64,000 nucleotides of DNA from CBDCTM01 sp965222005 (GTDB lineage Bacteria > Bacteroidota > Bacteroidia > Chitinophagales > Saprospiraceae), in assembly GCA_965222005.1 (NCBI GenBank), contig OZ244935.1, forward strand, positions 2,046,001-2,110,000. The letters run 5' to 3'. Positions 33,801 through 46,167 of this stretch are shown one piece after another. The notes beneath the pieces are model-generated. The model saw only the letters and a list, made by a program, of their open reading frames with translations, was not told where the DNA came from and made no database searches. The translations under genes and the position numbers were made by a program. Position 1 is the stretch's first letter. Each line of letters opens with the position of its first letter.

Positions 33801-34977
33801 GCTCATCGCGACTACCGGCACAGATGGCACGGCCAGGCTATGGTCGGCAGAGAACGGAGATTCCATCCGGGTGATTGATACCCACACCAAAAACCTTGCG
33901 ATTGCTTTCTCTCCTGACAGTCGCAAAATTTTAACAGGAGGGGTTGGTGGCACGCTTGATCTTTGGAATACGGAGGGTAAGCACCTGGCCAATTTCAAAG
34001 GACATACCCATAATATTTTTTCGGTGGCCTTTTCACCAGATGGTGAGTATGTGCTTTCCGCCGGCTCGCGCGATGGCACGGCTCGTCTTTGGGATCTGCA
34101 AGGCAACGAAATGCAAACCTTCACCAAGGGCAAAGAGAGTATAAATGTGGTAGCTTTTTCACCCGACGGGAAATATGTTTTGGTAGGGATGGGGAATAGT
34201 ACCTCTACTATTTTTATGCGTTGGGATACTTTTTTGGCATCCAACCGCTTGGCGTCTCTCAGTTGGGAGCAACGCATAGCCTTTGGGCTGGAGGAGGAAA
34301 GGGAGACAGTTGCTGCCGGAGCAGATTCATTGAAAGCTGAACCATTGGTAATTGATGATAAAAAATATCCTGAATATAAAGTTTACCAGCGGGCACGCTA
34401 TCTGGACATGGCCTTTGACTCTACACACGCCTACTATATAGCTGCTTATCATGGCCGAAAGGCCTTTCACGGAACGGATGTAGAAGAAAAAATATATCAC
34501 CAGAGCAAGAGCAACGCGATGTTTGAACGCCTCCAGAAGAAACATACCTGGGTGGAAAGTACAATGGCAGGAATAGGATACAGCCTGCTGGCCAATTGGC
34601 AGGTAATGGCCGGCCGAACGGATCGGGCAAAGCGCGCACTTCGGAAGGCAGCCAGTTTTCCTGTGCATGAAGTTTCGCGCACTTCCTATGAGCCCTGGAT
34701 GAAAGCGAAAAGGGTATTACTCTTAGTGGCTGAAAATAAAATAGCGGAGGCTCGCGAACTCGTAATGGAGTTAAAAGATATACCTATTATAAAATCAGAT
34801 TTTAATGATGCGGTTAAGTTTATGCACCTAATTCCGATGGATAAATTTGAAACTTATGGAAATTTGCTGCGGTATGATCTTGAACAATTGGAAGCAATGG
34901 GTGTAAGCAATAATGCAGTAGGGGAGGTTCAGTCGATACTTGGTGAAAGGAAGGAGCAGATATCGAGCTCAGATTAG
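30817..34977 (+). CDS. STAND NTPase (nSTAND1-like) with membrane segment and 14 WD40 repeats
   Basis: A 1386-residue signal-transduction ATPase. Residues about 40-430 form the NTPase: Walker A YSKSGLGKSSLINAGI (78-93), Walker B NFILFFDQFEELF (163-175), then a winged-helix-like part with MTYELCHDTMVPPILKA. A coiled coil (about 435-468) leads to one hydrophobic segment (about 471-493, VLAIGIGGIALALISLIALA). Fourteen WD40 repeats follow (about 568-1135; for example GSWDNTARLWD), enough for two seven-bladed propellers. The last 250 residues are helical. Such proteins use the repeat end as a sensor and the NTPase as a switch. The preceding SIR2-like gene is the likely effector partner. ATG at 30817 lies in a palindromic element. 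Confidence 0.85.
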   Translation: MAAKDQRQIVKLLFDHYLTSFKKTNLKTKTTSATTLAYRYPGAPPFTKEQAHLFYGRSQDIEQLHRLISLEDLVVLYSKSGLGKSSLINAGILPKLEEEGIFDAQSIRFGAYSQATLSTPTQVLAGKISELSTTATFLDEFDIDQSSLWFLCKKLQISSGNNNFILFFDQFEELFTYPKKQVHQFKRQLSDLVHTQIPQSFREIIEQEYQSDKQRLTHEQLSLLHKPLNVKLLLAIRSDRMSLLNGMKDFFPMVLKNCYQLEPLSLDQAEEAILSPAYKQGLFYSPVFDFEDMAIESMLDFLSKKGSQKIESFQLQILCRAIEEKVIRAGGLTLVKLEDIGNIEHIYENYYDTQISQLDTEAEQNAARVLIEEGLIFEEDERRLNLYEGQIIKEFDINKDLLTKLVDSRLLRAVPGANGGMTYELCHDTMVPPILKAKSKRKEQELLMEKERQLEEMAQRAKTDKRKRRQVLAIGIGGIALALISLIALAFAFNRSLLLKKANQESEIKAKANELSAQAIIQLNTNPTVGLRLAEEALKLYPEGKTAKVVLKNSVSLSPPPYYKAVLSGHRAYISSVAYSSDGNSMLTGSWDNTARLWDARGAVMITFTGHTEPVLAVAFAPGDQFVVTASRDNSAKIWDIQGNLLHSLEGHFTDVTAVAISPNAATIATGSWDGEIRLWGAAGKELARFPKLHTDYISSLAFSSDGRELLSGSWDDTALLFDRKGTKIRRFTGHKGSVSDVAFSKDDQQIFTGSWDSTAKLWDRSGKELQSFEGHSDAVSAVSISPDGEIFATASWDFSVKLWDKKGANIQTLDGHDDKVVAIAFSPDGYFLLSGSFDNKGKVWSWKGNELSPFQGHKDMITSVAYAPDGSFVVMGSRDYTASVWDITGEQMAELKGHQQIVNSVAISPDSRYIATAASDYKAILWDKEGNLLHRLDKHTRPTRSVAFSPDGGNLLTCSQDFSCIVWSLNADSLYSLQGHQHYIHGGCYSPDGQLIATTGTDGTARLWSAENGDSIRVIDTHTKNLAIAFSPDSRKILTGGVGGTLDLWNTEGKHLANFKGHTHNIFSVAFSPDGEYVLSAGSRDGTARLWDLQGNEMQTFTKGKESINVVAFSPDGKYVLVGMGNSTSTIFMRWDTFLASNRLASLSWEQRIAFGLEEERETVAAGADSLKAEPLVIDDKKYPEYKVYQRARYLDMAFDSTHAYYIAAYHGRKAFHGTDVEEKIYHQSKSNAMFERLQKKHTWVESTMAGIGYSLLANWQVMAGRTDRAKRALRKAASFPVHEVSRTSYEPWMKAKRVLLLVAENKIAEARELVMELKDIPIIKSDFNDAVKFMHLIPMDKFETYGNLLRYDLEQLEAMGVSNNAVGEVQSILGERKEQISSSD

Positions 34978-35137
34978 AGCGTGTTTGGAAATTGCTTTTG
35001 GAAGCAGTAGTAGTAAAATTTAATTTTGGGCGAAGCCTTTTTTTGAGGCATAGCCCACGCTATGGCGATGAAAAATAATGAAGTACAGAATTAAATTTTG
35101 CACTAATGCACCGAAGGATAAACTCCAAACACGCTCT
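34976..35137. repeat. Second palindromic element, starting at the STAND stop codon
   Basis: Perfect 14-bp outer arms AGAGCGTGTTTGGA (34976-34989) and TCCAAACACGCTCT (35124-35137) enclose further inverted repeats: AAAATTTAATT with AATTAAATTTT, and CATAGC-CCAC-GCTATG at the centre. The inner core at 35029-35085 is clearly similar to that of the element before the STAND gene (shared GGCGA.GC.TTTTTT and AAAAATAA.GAAGTA). The left arm shares two bases with the STAND stop codon. Confidence 0.8.
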
Positions 35138-35181
35138 TAATCATTGCGATTGTGCTTGTCAGCTTGTTGATCTGCGCTCCT

Positions 35182-35365
35182 CAAAACAGCAAACGCCCCG
35201 TCGATACAAAAGATCAACGGGGCGTTGCATGAAGTTTGTGTTGGCGGCGACCTACTCTCCCACCCAGGGGCATACCCCTCCGCTTCGCGGTTCACTCCCT
35301 TGAATGTCTAACAGACATTCATCACTCCTGCGTCGTGAATCTGTCGTTCATCATCGGCGCTGAGG
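35182..35365 (-). pseudogene. Broken partial 5S rRNA copy with its terminator
   Basis: Bases 35182-35272 repeat the intact 5S 3' end plus terminator (35402-35492) without a mismatch over 91 bp, at a spacing of exactly 220 bp. After that the match is interrupted by about 79 bases of other sequence (35273-35351), then 5S sequence resumes for CATCGGCGCTGAGG (35352-35365) and is lost. The inserted stretch holds the 9-bp hairpin TGAATGTCT-AAC-AGACATTCA (35301-35321) and the short hairpin CCGC-TTC-GCGG. The 5' half of the 5S gene is missing, so no functional 5S is expected. Confidence 0.75.
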
Positions 35366-35411
35366 AGCTTGCCTTTTCTTTTTTAACTTTGACCCACTTT
35401 CCAAAACAGCA

Positions 35412-35446
35412 AACGCCCCGTCGATACAAAAGATCAACGGGGCGTT
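35412..35446 (-). terminator. Terminator of the rRNA operon
   Basis: The stem AACGCCCCGT (35412-35421) pairs with ACGGGGCGTT (35437-35446), followed in the minus direction by TGCTGTTTTGG. It lies about 12 bp beyond the 3' end of the intact 5S gene. A second identical copy at 35192-35226 belongs to the broken 5S copy and may act as a back-up terminator. Confidence 0.85.
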
Positions 35447-35458
35447 GCATGAAGTTTG

Positions 35459-35569
35459 TGTTGGCGGCGACCTACTCTCCCACCCAGGGGCAGTACCATC
35501 GGCGCTGAGGGGCTTAACTACTCTGTTCGGAATGGTAAGAGGTGAACCCCCTCGCTATAGCCACCAACA
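35459..35569 (-). rRNA. rrf: 5S ribosomal RNA
   Basis: The minus strand reads TGTTGGTGGCTATAGCGAGG at the 5' end and closes with AGTAGGTCGCCGCCAACA; the two ends pair as helix I. The inner CCTCAGCGCCGATGGTACT is a standard bacterial 5S segment. About 111 nt. It is the last gene of the rRNA operon, after 23S, and is followed by a strong hairpin terminator. Ends are judged from the terminal pairing. Confidence 0.93.
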
Positions 35570-35692
35570 ATTCTTAAGTTTCGTTAGTTGGATCTTGTTT
35601 GGGAAGATGACAAAATCTGGGAGGAGTAAAGAGGAGTAAAAGAGGCGTTTGATGTAGAGCGGCTTTAGAAGCTTTTTTAAAGCTTTTAAAAA

Positions 35693-38570
<2,878 letters not shown>

Positions 38571-38811
38571 ACTTCGCGCTCTTTACATGTTTCGCTCGTT
38601 TACTCGTGTTTTACTCTCCCAGTCTTGTCAATGATCTTGCATCTTCCGTAGCCCCTTGGCTACTTCCAACTTTGACCCACAGCCAGGATTCGAACCTGAT
38701 AAAGTTTCCACTTGTGGGAATTCCTGTTGCTTTTAACAGGAGGTATATTAAAAAAAAGACATTAAAGCTCCATTTTTACTGTGTAAATAGGAAACCTTTT
38801 AATTTTATTGG

Positions 38812-38887
<76 letters not shown>

Positions 38888-38894
38888 CATGGTG

Positions 38895-38968
38895 TAGTCC
38901 CGGGCAGACTTGAACTGCCGGCCTCTACATTATCAGTGTAGCGCTCTAACCAGCTGAGCTACGGGACT
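38895..38968 (-). tRNA. tRNA-Ile (GAT)
   Basis: The minus strand reads AGTCCCGTAGCTCAGCTGGT, with anticodon loop CTGATAA (anticodon GAT) between CTACA and TGTAG, and the TPsiC arm GTTCAAGTCT. Acceptor AGTCCCG pairs with CGGGACT; CCA is not encoded directly after the discriminator. It lies in the 16S-23S spacer before tRNA-Ala, as in most rRNA operons. Confidence 0.97.
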
Positions 38969-39213
38969 AATTGCAGATGTCAAAAAGTCCCCAAGTTATA
39001 AAGTAAACTCAATTGCTTCAATAACCATCAGAAAACTACGGGACTGTTAAGCACTAAAAAAACCACCCTTTTGGTAGTTTTCTTAATATGGGAATAGTTT
39101 GACAGTTAAAGACCTACTTGAGGGTAAAGAAAGAGTGCTAAAAGGAGAGATGCGAGCTAGCAGTAGTGTTGTACTGGTACAAAGCTGTACAAAAAGAAAG
39201 ACTCAAACTCTGT

Positions 39214-40741
<1,528 letters not shown>

Positions 40742-41018
40742 AAGTATCTTCGACCGCAGATGGGCCTGCCCTTAAAGCAAACTCCTCAACGGACTTATTT
40801 CACTATTCTAGAGTCGTCCTGCTTGTGCCTCGAAAGGCACTGCTCGTCTTTTTGATGCACTCGCAAAAATTCTTTTACGCGCTCTCTTCTTTACCTTTAC
40901 TCAAGTAGTGTCAATGAACTTGTGCAAGGACTTCCAAACTCCGCCTACCGACTTTCGGTAAACCCTTTGAAAACCTCGCTTTTTTTCTTCTTTATTCGCC
41001 TTCTTTTTAAGGCGAGTG

Positions 41019-41050
41019 CAAAGGTAGATACTTATCTCCGATTTTACAAA
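41019..41050 (-). promoter_or_regulatory. rRNA operon promoter
   Basis: On the minus strand TTTG (41050-41047) and TACCTTTG (41026-41019) are 20 bases apart, a full match to the Bacteroidota -33/-7 promoter pattern. A hairpin CGCCTT-AAAAAG-AAGGCG follows at the start of the transcript (41014-40997). The 16S gene begins about 270 bp downstream. The stretch 40742-41018 holds this leader and no gene. Confidence 0.85.
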
Positions 41051-41193
41051 TAAAAGATAATTTTTATGTGAATATTGAAACATTCATGAAAAAATATACA
41101 CTAGCAAATGCAGCAAAGAGGAGGTAATGCGGTACGCGCTTAGAGGTGAGGCCTATGGAATTAGGCTGAAAAGCCCATGAACACTGTCTTGCT

Positions 41194-41643
41194 TTACTGC
41201 AAACTGTCTTTCCATGCCAGATAGCCTCCATCCAGGTTATACACCTTTTCAAAACCTTTTTGTTTAAGCATGTGATAGGTTTTGCCACTTCGGCCTCCGC
41301 TTTGGCAATATATAAACAGGCTATATTTAGGATTTATAGCATCCATTTGGGCCTCAAATTCTTGTGCATGGTAATCGCGATTGATAGCCCCTTCAATATG
41401 GCCTTGGTCAAATTCCTGGGGAGTGCGTACATCCAGTAGTATAGCTTCAGGTGTTTGATGAAGTAAAGATTTGAAGGCAGCTTTGTTGAGAGCAGCAGGA
41501 TCGAGTCCTTCCAGATTAAGGGGGGGCTCTGAGGTGGCTGACTGGCTGGTAGCTGGAGCAGAATCGTTGTTGCAAGCCATATAAATGGTAGCTGCTATCA
41601 ACGATAGCAGAATGAATTGAATAAAAGGGTATTGATTGGTCAT
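41194..41643 (-). CDS. Rhodanese-domain lipoprotein
   Basis: The 149-residue protein starts with a hydrophobic signal, PFIQFILLSLIAATIYMAC, with Cys in the lipobox position, then a Ser/Ala/Pro-rich linker and one rhodanese domain. That domain shows ILLDVRTPQEFDQGHIEGAI and the active-site loop LFIYCQSGGRSGKTYHML, where Cys is the persulfide carrier. The C-terminal KVYNLDGGYLAWKDSL closes the fold. Single-domain rhodaneses in the periplasm carry sulfane sulfur or act in redox stress. It lies downstream of rpsA on the same strand. Substrate unknown. Confidence 0.88.
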   Translation of the reverse strand: MTNQYPFIQFILLSLIAATIYMACNNDSAPATSQSATSEPPLNLEGLDPAALNKAAFKSLLHQTPEAILLDVRTPQEFDQGHIEGAINRDYHAQEFEAQMDAINPKYSLFIYCQSGGRSGKTYHMLKQKGFEKVYNLDGGYLAWKDSLQ

Positions 41644-41730
41644 TTGAACGGAATTTTGGTGGTAAGATAAAAAAATGGGGAAAACTCTCAGTTGAATTCC
41701 CCCCCTTGTGTGTTTATCTTAAAGCTATGG

Positions 41731-44088
41731 CTATTCTTTACCTCCGCGCACACTATCCTGCCACTCTTTCAATTCCTCCCATTTATCGTTGGCAGCCATT
41801 CCTGCCTGTTTTGGCCATGATGTAGGATCGTGTACTTTGTAACGGCTACCTGCCTCCGCAAGAATTTCACGGATTTTTTCAGCTTCCGTTTCGTGCAACT
41901 GCTGATAAGTCAGAATGCTTGCCGTATGCAATAGCTCCTCTATCTTGGGGCCAATGCCTTCGATCTTTTTAAAATCGTCCTTTGCTCCAGCTTCCACAGG
42001 AGTGGGTGTGACGGGAGCAGCCTCTTCCTTTGCCGGCTCTTCAACGACCGCCTCAGCCTCCTCGGTAGGAGCAGCCGGTTCCTCAGTCTTGGCTTCTGGC
42101 TCAGCCGCCGGAGGTGCAGCTTTAGTTGTTTTTGCATCCTCCTTGAGTTGCTCTTTCAACTGTGAAAAAGCATCCAATTCGCCAAGTGTAGCACGTTCGA
42201 CTTTTGATTGGGTCTTTTTCACCGCCTTGCGCATTTCGGTTTTTACATTTTCCTTGTCCTGCTTGAGTGAATTGTCAGCTTCTCTGCGGATGTCCTCAAG
42301 GTAGCGCAGGTGTGAAACTAAAATGCGCTTGTCATCCCGGTTGAATTCAATCACTTTTACGGTAAGCGCCTCATCTACTTCTGCTAATTGTCCGTCTTCT
42401 TTGCGGATGTGCTTGATAGGAGCAAAGGCTTCCAGGCCATAAGGCAGCTGGACGATGGCTCCACGATCATCGCGCCGCAATAAAGTGGCTTCGTGATATG
42501 ACCCGACAGGGAATACCTTTTCAAAGGTATCCCAGGGATTTTCTTCGATTTGCTTATGGCCTAATGATAGTTTGCGGCTGTCTTTATCAATATCGAGGAT
42601 GATAATATCAATGTCATTACCAACCTTGGTAAATTCGGAAGGATGCGAAAAGCGCTTGGTCCATGACAAGTCGGAAATGTGTACCATTCCGCCAATACCT
42701 TCTTCCAATTCTACAAAAACTCCATAAGGGGTGAGGTTTTTTACTGAGCCACTGTGTCTGCTGCTGACCGGGAATTTGGTCTCGATCTCGCTCCAGGGAT
42801 CCTTAGATAGCTGTTTGATGCTGAGCGACATTTTACGATCTTCCCGATCAATGGTAACGATCTTGGCTTCATATTCCTGGCCTAGCTTGAAGTATTCGCG
42901 GGCATTGATGGGCTGATTGCTCCAGGTGACTTCCGAAACGTGTATCAAGCCTTCCACACCGGGGCGAATTTCAAGAAATGCGCCATAATCCTCGATATTG
43001 ACGATTCTGCCTTTTACCACAGAGCCTTCCTTGATTTCCTCATCCAGTACTTCCCATGGATGCGGCTGCAACTGCTTGAGTCCCAGCGATATACGCTTTT
43101 TGTTTTCATCAAAATCGAGTACAACTACGTTGATCTTTTGATTCAGTGCGAGTATCTCACTGGGGTGGGAAATTCGCCCCCAGGATATGTCGGTAATGTA
43201 CAATAAGCCATCGACGCCACCGAGGTCGAGGAATGCGCCAAAGTCGGTGATATTCTTCACCAGGCCTTCCAAAACCTGTCCTTTTTCAAGGCTGGCAATA
43301 ATTGCTTCGCGCTGTTCGGCCAGGTCGCTTTCGATCAAGGCTTTGTGGGAAACCACTGCATTTTTGATTTGTTCATTGATTTTTACCACCTTGAATTCCA
43401 TCGTTTTACCTACATAGGCATCGTAATCAATGATAGGCTTAATATCAATCTGTGAACCTGGCAGAAAGGTTTCGAGTCCGCCGGCATCGGCAATAAGCCC
43501 GCCTTTCGTTTTGCTGACAACGGTACCCTTAATGACAGTGCCATTGTTGTATGAATCGACAATGTTTTCCCAGGCACGCAGCAGTTTTGCTTTGCGGCGC
43601 GAAAGGATCAACTGCCCGCGCTCATCTTCCTGGTGTTCCACATACACATCCACCTCATCACCAACTTTGAGATCGGGCATGTCTCTGAATTCGGACAAAG
43701 GAACCAGCCCGTCGGATTTAAAGTGAATGTCGAGCACTACATCCCCGTCGTGAATGGAGTTGACTTTTCCTTTTACAATTTCGTTCTCAATAACAGAGGT
43801 GAGCGTGGAATCGTACTTTTTGAGATAATCTTCCATTTCCTTTTCGGAATAAGGAAGTGCATGGCGATTGCCCAGCTCCCAGTCAAAATCATCGTGAGGG
43901 GTGTCAGACCGGTCATCTACTTCTTCTTCGAGTACCACTTCTTCCACTTCGACGGGCTCTTCAGTAGTGGCGGGTGTTACTTTAGTAACTGGCTCAGAGG
44001 TGGTGTCAACAACTGTATTTTCAAGGTTTACCTCTTCCAGAGTCTCCTTTCCAGACTCTTCATTTTCGAGATTCTTTTCGTCAATCAT
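41731..44088 (-). CDS. rpsA: Ribosomal protein S1 with a C-terminal helix-hairpin-helix-type domain
   Basis: At 785 residues this S1 is longer than usual. Residues 1-85 are acidic and low-complexity. Six S1 OB-fold domains follow (about 98-600): the first is divergent, and domains 3-5 have the typical GxVxxIxxxGAFL pattern (for example NITDFGAFLDLGGVDGLLYI). Next comes a Lys/Glu-rich helix and an Ala/Pro/Glu linker. The last 82 residues (about 704-785) begin KKIEGIGPKIEELLHTASI, a helix-hairpin-helix-like motif, and end WEELKEWQDSVRGG. S1 recruits mRNA to the 30S subunit. The extra tail is the odd part. ATG at 44088; a TACCTTTG box lies upstream. Confidence 0.93.
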   Translation of the reverse strand: MIDEKNLENEESGKETLEEVNLENTVVDTTSEPVTKVTPATTEEPVEVEEVVLEEEVDDRSDTPHDDFDWELGNRHALPYSEKEMEDYLKKYDSTLTSVIENEIVKGKVNSIHDGDVVLDIHFKSDGLVPLSEFRDMPDLKVGDEVDVYVEHQEDERGQLILSRRKAKLLRAWENIVDSYNNGTVIKGTVVSKTKGGLIADAGGLETFLPGSQIDIKPIIDYDAYVGKTMEFKVVKINEQIKNAVVSHKALIESDLAEQREAIIASLEKGQVLEGLVKNITDFGAFLDLGGVDGLLYITDISWGRISHPSEILALNQKINVVVLDFDENKKRISLGLKQLQPHPWEVLDEEIKEGSVVKGRIVNIEDYGAFLEIRPGVEGLIHVSEVTWSNQPINAREYFKLGQEYEAKIVTIDREDRKMSLSIKQLSKDPWSEIETKFPVSSRHSGSVKNLTPYGVFVELEEGIGGMVHISDLSWTKRFSHPSEFTKVGNDIDIIILDIDKDSRKLSLGHKQIEENPWDTFEKVFPVGSYHEATLLRRDDRGAIVQLPYGLEAFAPIKHIRKEDGQLAEVDEALTVKVIEFNRDDKRILVSHLRYLEDIRREADNSLKQDKENVKTEMRKAVKKTQSKVERATLGELDAFSQLKEQLKEDAKTTKAAPPAAEPEAKTEEPAAPTEEAEAVVEEPAKEEAAPVTPTPVEAGAKDDFKKIEGIGPKIEELLHTASILTYQQLHETEAEKIREILAEAGSRYKVHDPTSWPKQAGMAANDKWEELKEWQDSVRGGKE

Positions 44089-44166
44089 ATTAAAGAAATC
44101 TCCTGATTTGTAGCCCTGTTCCGAGTATTTTCAGACAGGACGGGTTAAGAAATAATTTTTGCGCGG

Positions 44167-44174
44167 CAAAGGTA
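44167..44174 (-). promoter_or_regulatory. -7 box of the rpsA promoter
   Basis: The minus strand reads TACCTTTG, the Bacteroidota -7 consensus, about 80 bp upstream of the rpsA start. The -33 element is a T-rich run without a clear TTG. Confidence 0.6.
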
Positions 44175-44362
44175 CAGCTTTTTTACGGCTTTTAAAAGGA
44201 GTAGCGACCTTTAATAAATGCGCCTTATGGATTGTCAAAAGGCCATAAACAGGGGCAAAATGCGCTGCGCTCATCCCCTTGAGGCAGGTAAACTTGACAA
44301 AGAATGAAAAATTTGTAATTTTAATCGATCTTCCCAACATCCTTTTTTTAAAGTCAAACTAT

Positions 44363-46030
44363 ATGAATAGCGAACAAGTCTGGCTCAAAAATTATCCCGC
44401 CGGCGTCCCCGTCAAAATTGATCCCGATGCGTACCCTACATTGGTAGCTCTGTTTGAAGAAACCTTTGAAAAATACCGCAAGATGCCGGCCTTCAGTTGC
44501 ATGGGCAAAACGATTAGCTTCGATGAAGTAGATGAGGGTTCCCGAAGCTTTGGAGCCTATCTGCATTCGCGTGGCCTGGAGCCAGGCGACAAGATCGCGC
44601 TGATGATGCCCAACATGCTTCAATATCCCATTGCCATGTTTGGAGCGCTGCGGGCAGGGCTGGTGTTGGTGAATACCAACCCCCTTTATACACCGCGCGA
44701 AATGCACCATCAATTCACCGATTCAGGTGTCAAGGCTATCGTCATCGCCGAAAATTTTGCTGCCAATTTGGAAAAAATCATCCAGGATACACGTATTAAG
44801 ACCGTTATCGTCACCAGTATCGGAGAGATGTTAGGCTTTTTTAAAGGAGCGATGGTCAACTTCATGGTTCGCAATGTGAAGCGCCTGGTGCCCAAATTCA
44901 ATATACCCAATACGGTGACTTTCTCTGAAGCTTTGAAGCAGGGGCGCAAATTTACCCTGACTCCACATCAGGGTAATCCGAATGATGTGATCCTCCTTCA
45001 ATATACCGGAGGCACTACGGGCATAGCCAAAGGCGCCATGCTTACCAATCGGAATTTGGTATCCAACATGCAACAAATTCGCGCCTTTATCGCTCCTTTT
45101 TTAAAAGGGGAAGAAGAAATTGCCCTGTCGCCACTGCCCCTTTATCACATATTTGCCTTTACCGTAAATTGCCTTGCCTTACTCTCGATTGGGACGCGCA
45201 CCGTGCTGATCGTCAATCCAAGAGACCTTTCTACGATCAACCAAGCCTTCAAAGATCATAAGATTACCCTGATGACGGGGGTCAACACTCTATTCAACGG
45301 CCTGCTGAACAATAAAGGATTTCAATCGCTCGACTTTAGCAGCCTCAAAATCACCGTGGGCGGTGGGATGGCTGTACAAAGGGCTGTGGCCGAAAAGTGG
45401 CAACAAACCACCGGCTGCTTTTTATCAGAAGGATATGGCCTGACCGAGTCATCGCCTGTAGCTACTGTCAACCCCATTGATGGCAGTGGCAGGCTCGGTA
45501 CCATCGGCATTCCCGTGCCTTCCACCGATGTACGTATTGTAAATGAGCAGGGGATTGTGCTGCCTCCCGGAGAAGCAGGCGAGGTACAAATCAAGGGGCC
45601 ACAAGTGATGAAGGGCTATTACAACCGCTCTGATGAAACCCGCCGGGTTATTACCCCTGACGGGTGGCTCTGTACGGGCGACGTGGGTAAGATGTCGGCT
45701 GACGGATTTTTTGAGATCGTGGACCGGAAAAAGGATATGATATTGGTTTCGGGCTTCAATGTATATCCCAATGAAATAGAGGATGTGCTGGTCACGCACC
45801 CCAAAGTGCTGGAAGCGGCCGCTATTGGTGTTCCGCATGAAAAATCGGGCGAAGTGGTCAAGGTCTTTGTTGTCAAAAAAGAGCGCTCGCTTTCAGAAAA
45901 AGAAATTATAGCCTTTTGTAAGGAAAACCTGACGGGCTACAAGGTACCAAAGGAGGTGGAATTCCGAAAAGAGCTGCCCAAATCCAATGTGGGCAAGATA
46001 TTGCGCAAAGATCTGCGGGAAAAGAGTTAG
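44363..46030 (+). CDS. fadD: Long-chain fatty acid--CoA ligase
   Basis: This 555-residue AMP-forming acyl-CoA synthetase activates long-chain fatty acids to CoA esters for beta-oxidation or phospholipid synthesis. The AMP-binding signature is LLQYTGGTTGIAKGAMLTNR, followed by SPLPLYHIFAFTVN, EGYGLTESSPVATVNPI and the hinge GWLCTGDVGKMSADGFFEIV, with DRKKDMILVSGFNVYPNEIE and the catalytic lysine near the end (KSNVGKILRKDLRE). The ATG at 44363 starts MNSEQVWLKNYPAG; the frame continues to 44279 but that is untranslated leader. Terminator at 46040-46075. Symbol given by family. Confidence 0.9.
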   Translation: MNSEQVWLKNYPAGVPVKIDPDAYPTLVALFEETFEKYRKMPAFSCMGKTISFDEVDEGSRSFGAYLHSRGLEPGDKIALMMPNMLQYPIAMFGALRAGLVLVNTNPLYTPREMHHQFTDSGVKAIVIAENFAANLEKIIQDTRIKTVIVTSIGEMLGFFKGAMVNFMVRNVKRLVPKFNIPNTVTFSEALKQGRKFTLTPHQGNPNDVILLQYTGGTTGIAKGAMLTNRNLVSNMQQIRAFIAPFLKGEEEIALSPLPLYHIFAFTVNCLALLSIGTRTVLIVNPRDLSTINQAFKDHKITLMTGVNTLFNGLLNNKGFQSLDFSSLKITVGGGMAVQRAVAEKWQQTTGCFLSEGYGLTESSPVATVNPIDGSGRLGTIGIPVPSTDVRIVNEQGIVLPPGEAGEVQIKGPQVMKGYYNRSDETRRVITPDGWLCTGDVGKMSADGFFEIVDRKKDMILVSGFNVYPNEIEDVLVTHPKVLEAAAIGVPHEKSGEVVKVFVVKKERSLSEKEIIAFCKENLTGYKVPKEVEFRKELPKSNVGKILRKDLREKS

Positions 46031-46039
46031 CTGCCTATA

Positions 46040-46075
46040 AAAAGCCCGGCCAGCGGAGCGCGACCAGGCTTTTTC
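46040..46075. terminator. Bidirectional terminator between fadD and aconitase
   Basis: AAAAAGCC (46040-46047) pairs with GGCTTTTT (46068-46075), with further partial pairing inside. It has A-runs on one side and T-runs on the other, so it can end both the plus-strand fadD message and the minus-strand aconitase message that converge here. Confidence 0.75.
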
Positions 46076-46167
46076 AGTCTTTCCGAATCAGGAGCCGACC
46101 CCTGTTCCGTAGTGTTCATTGCAGGCTAATTTCTGCTGCCGCCCTTTCGGGGCTGCACGCTTGATTC

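Noticed and set aside
35106..35639. Open frames at the end of the rRNA operon
   Set aside because: They run across 5S, its broken copy and the terminators. No protein motif is seen.
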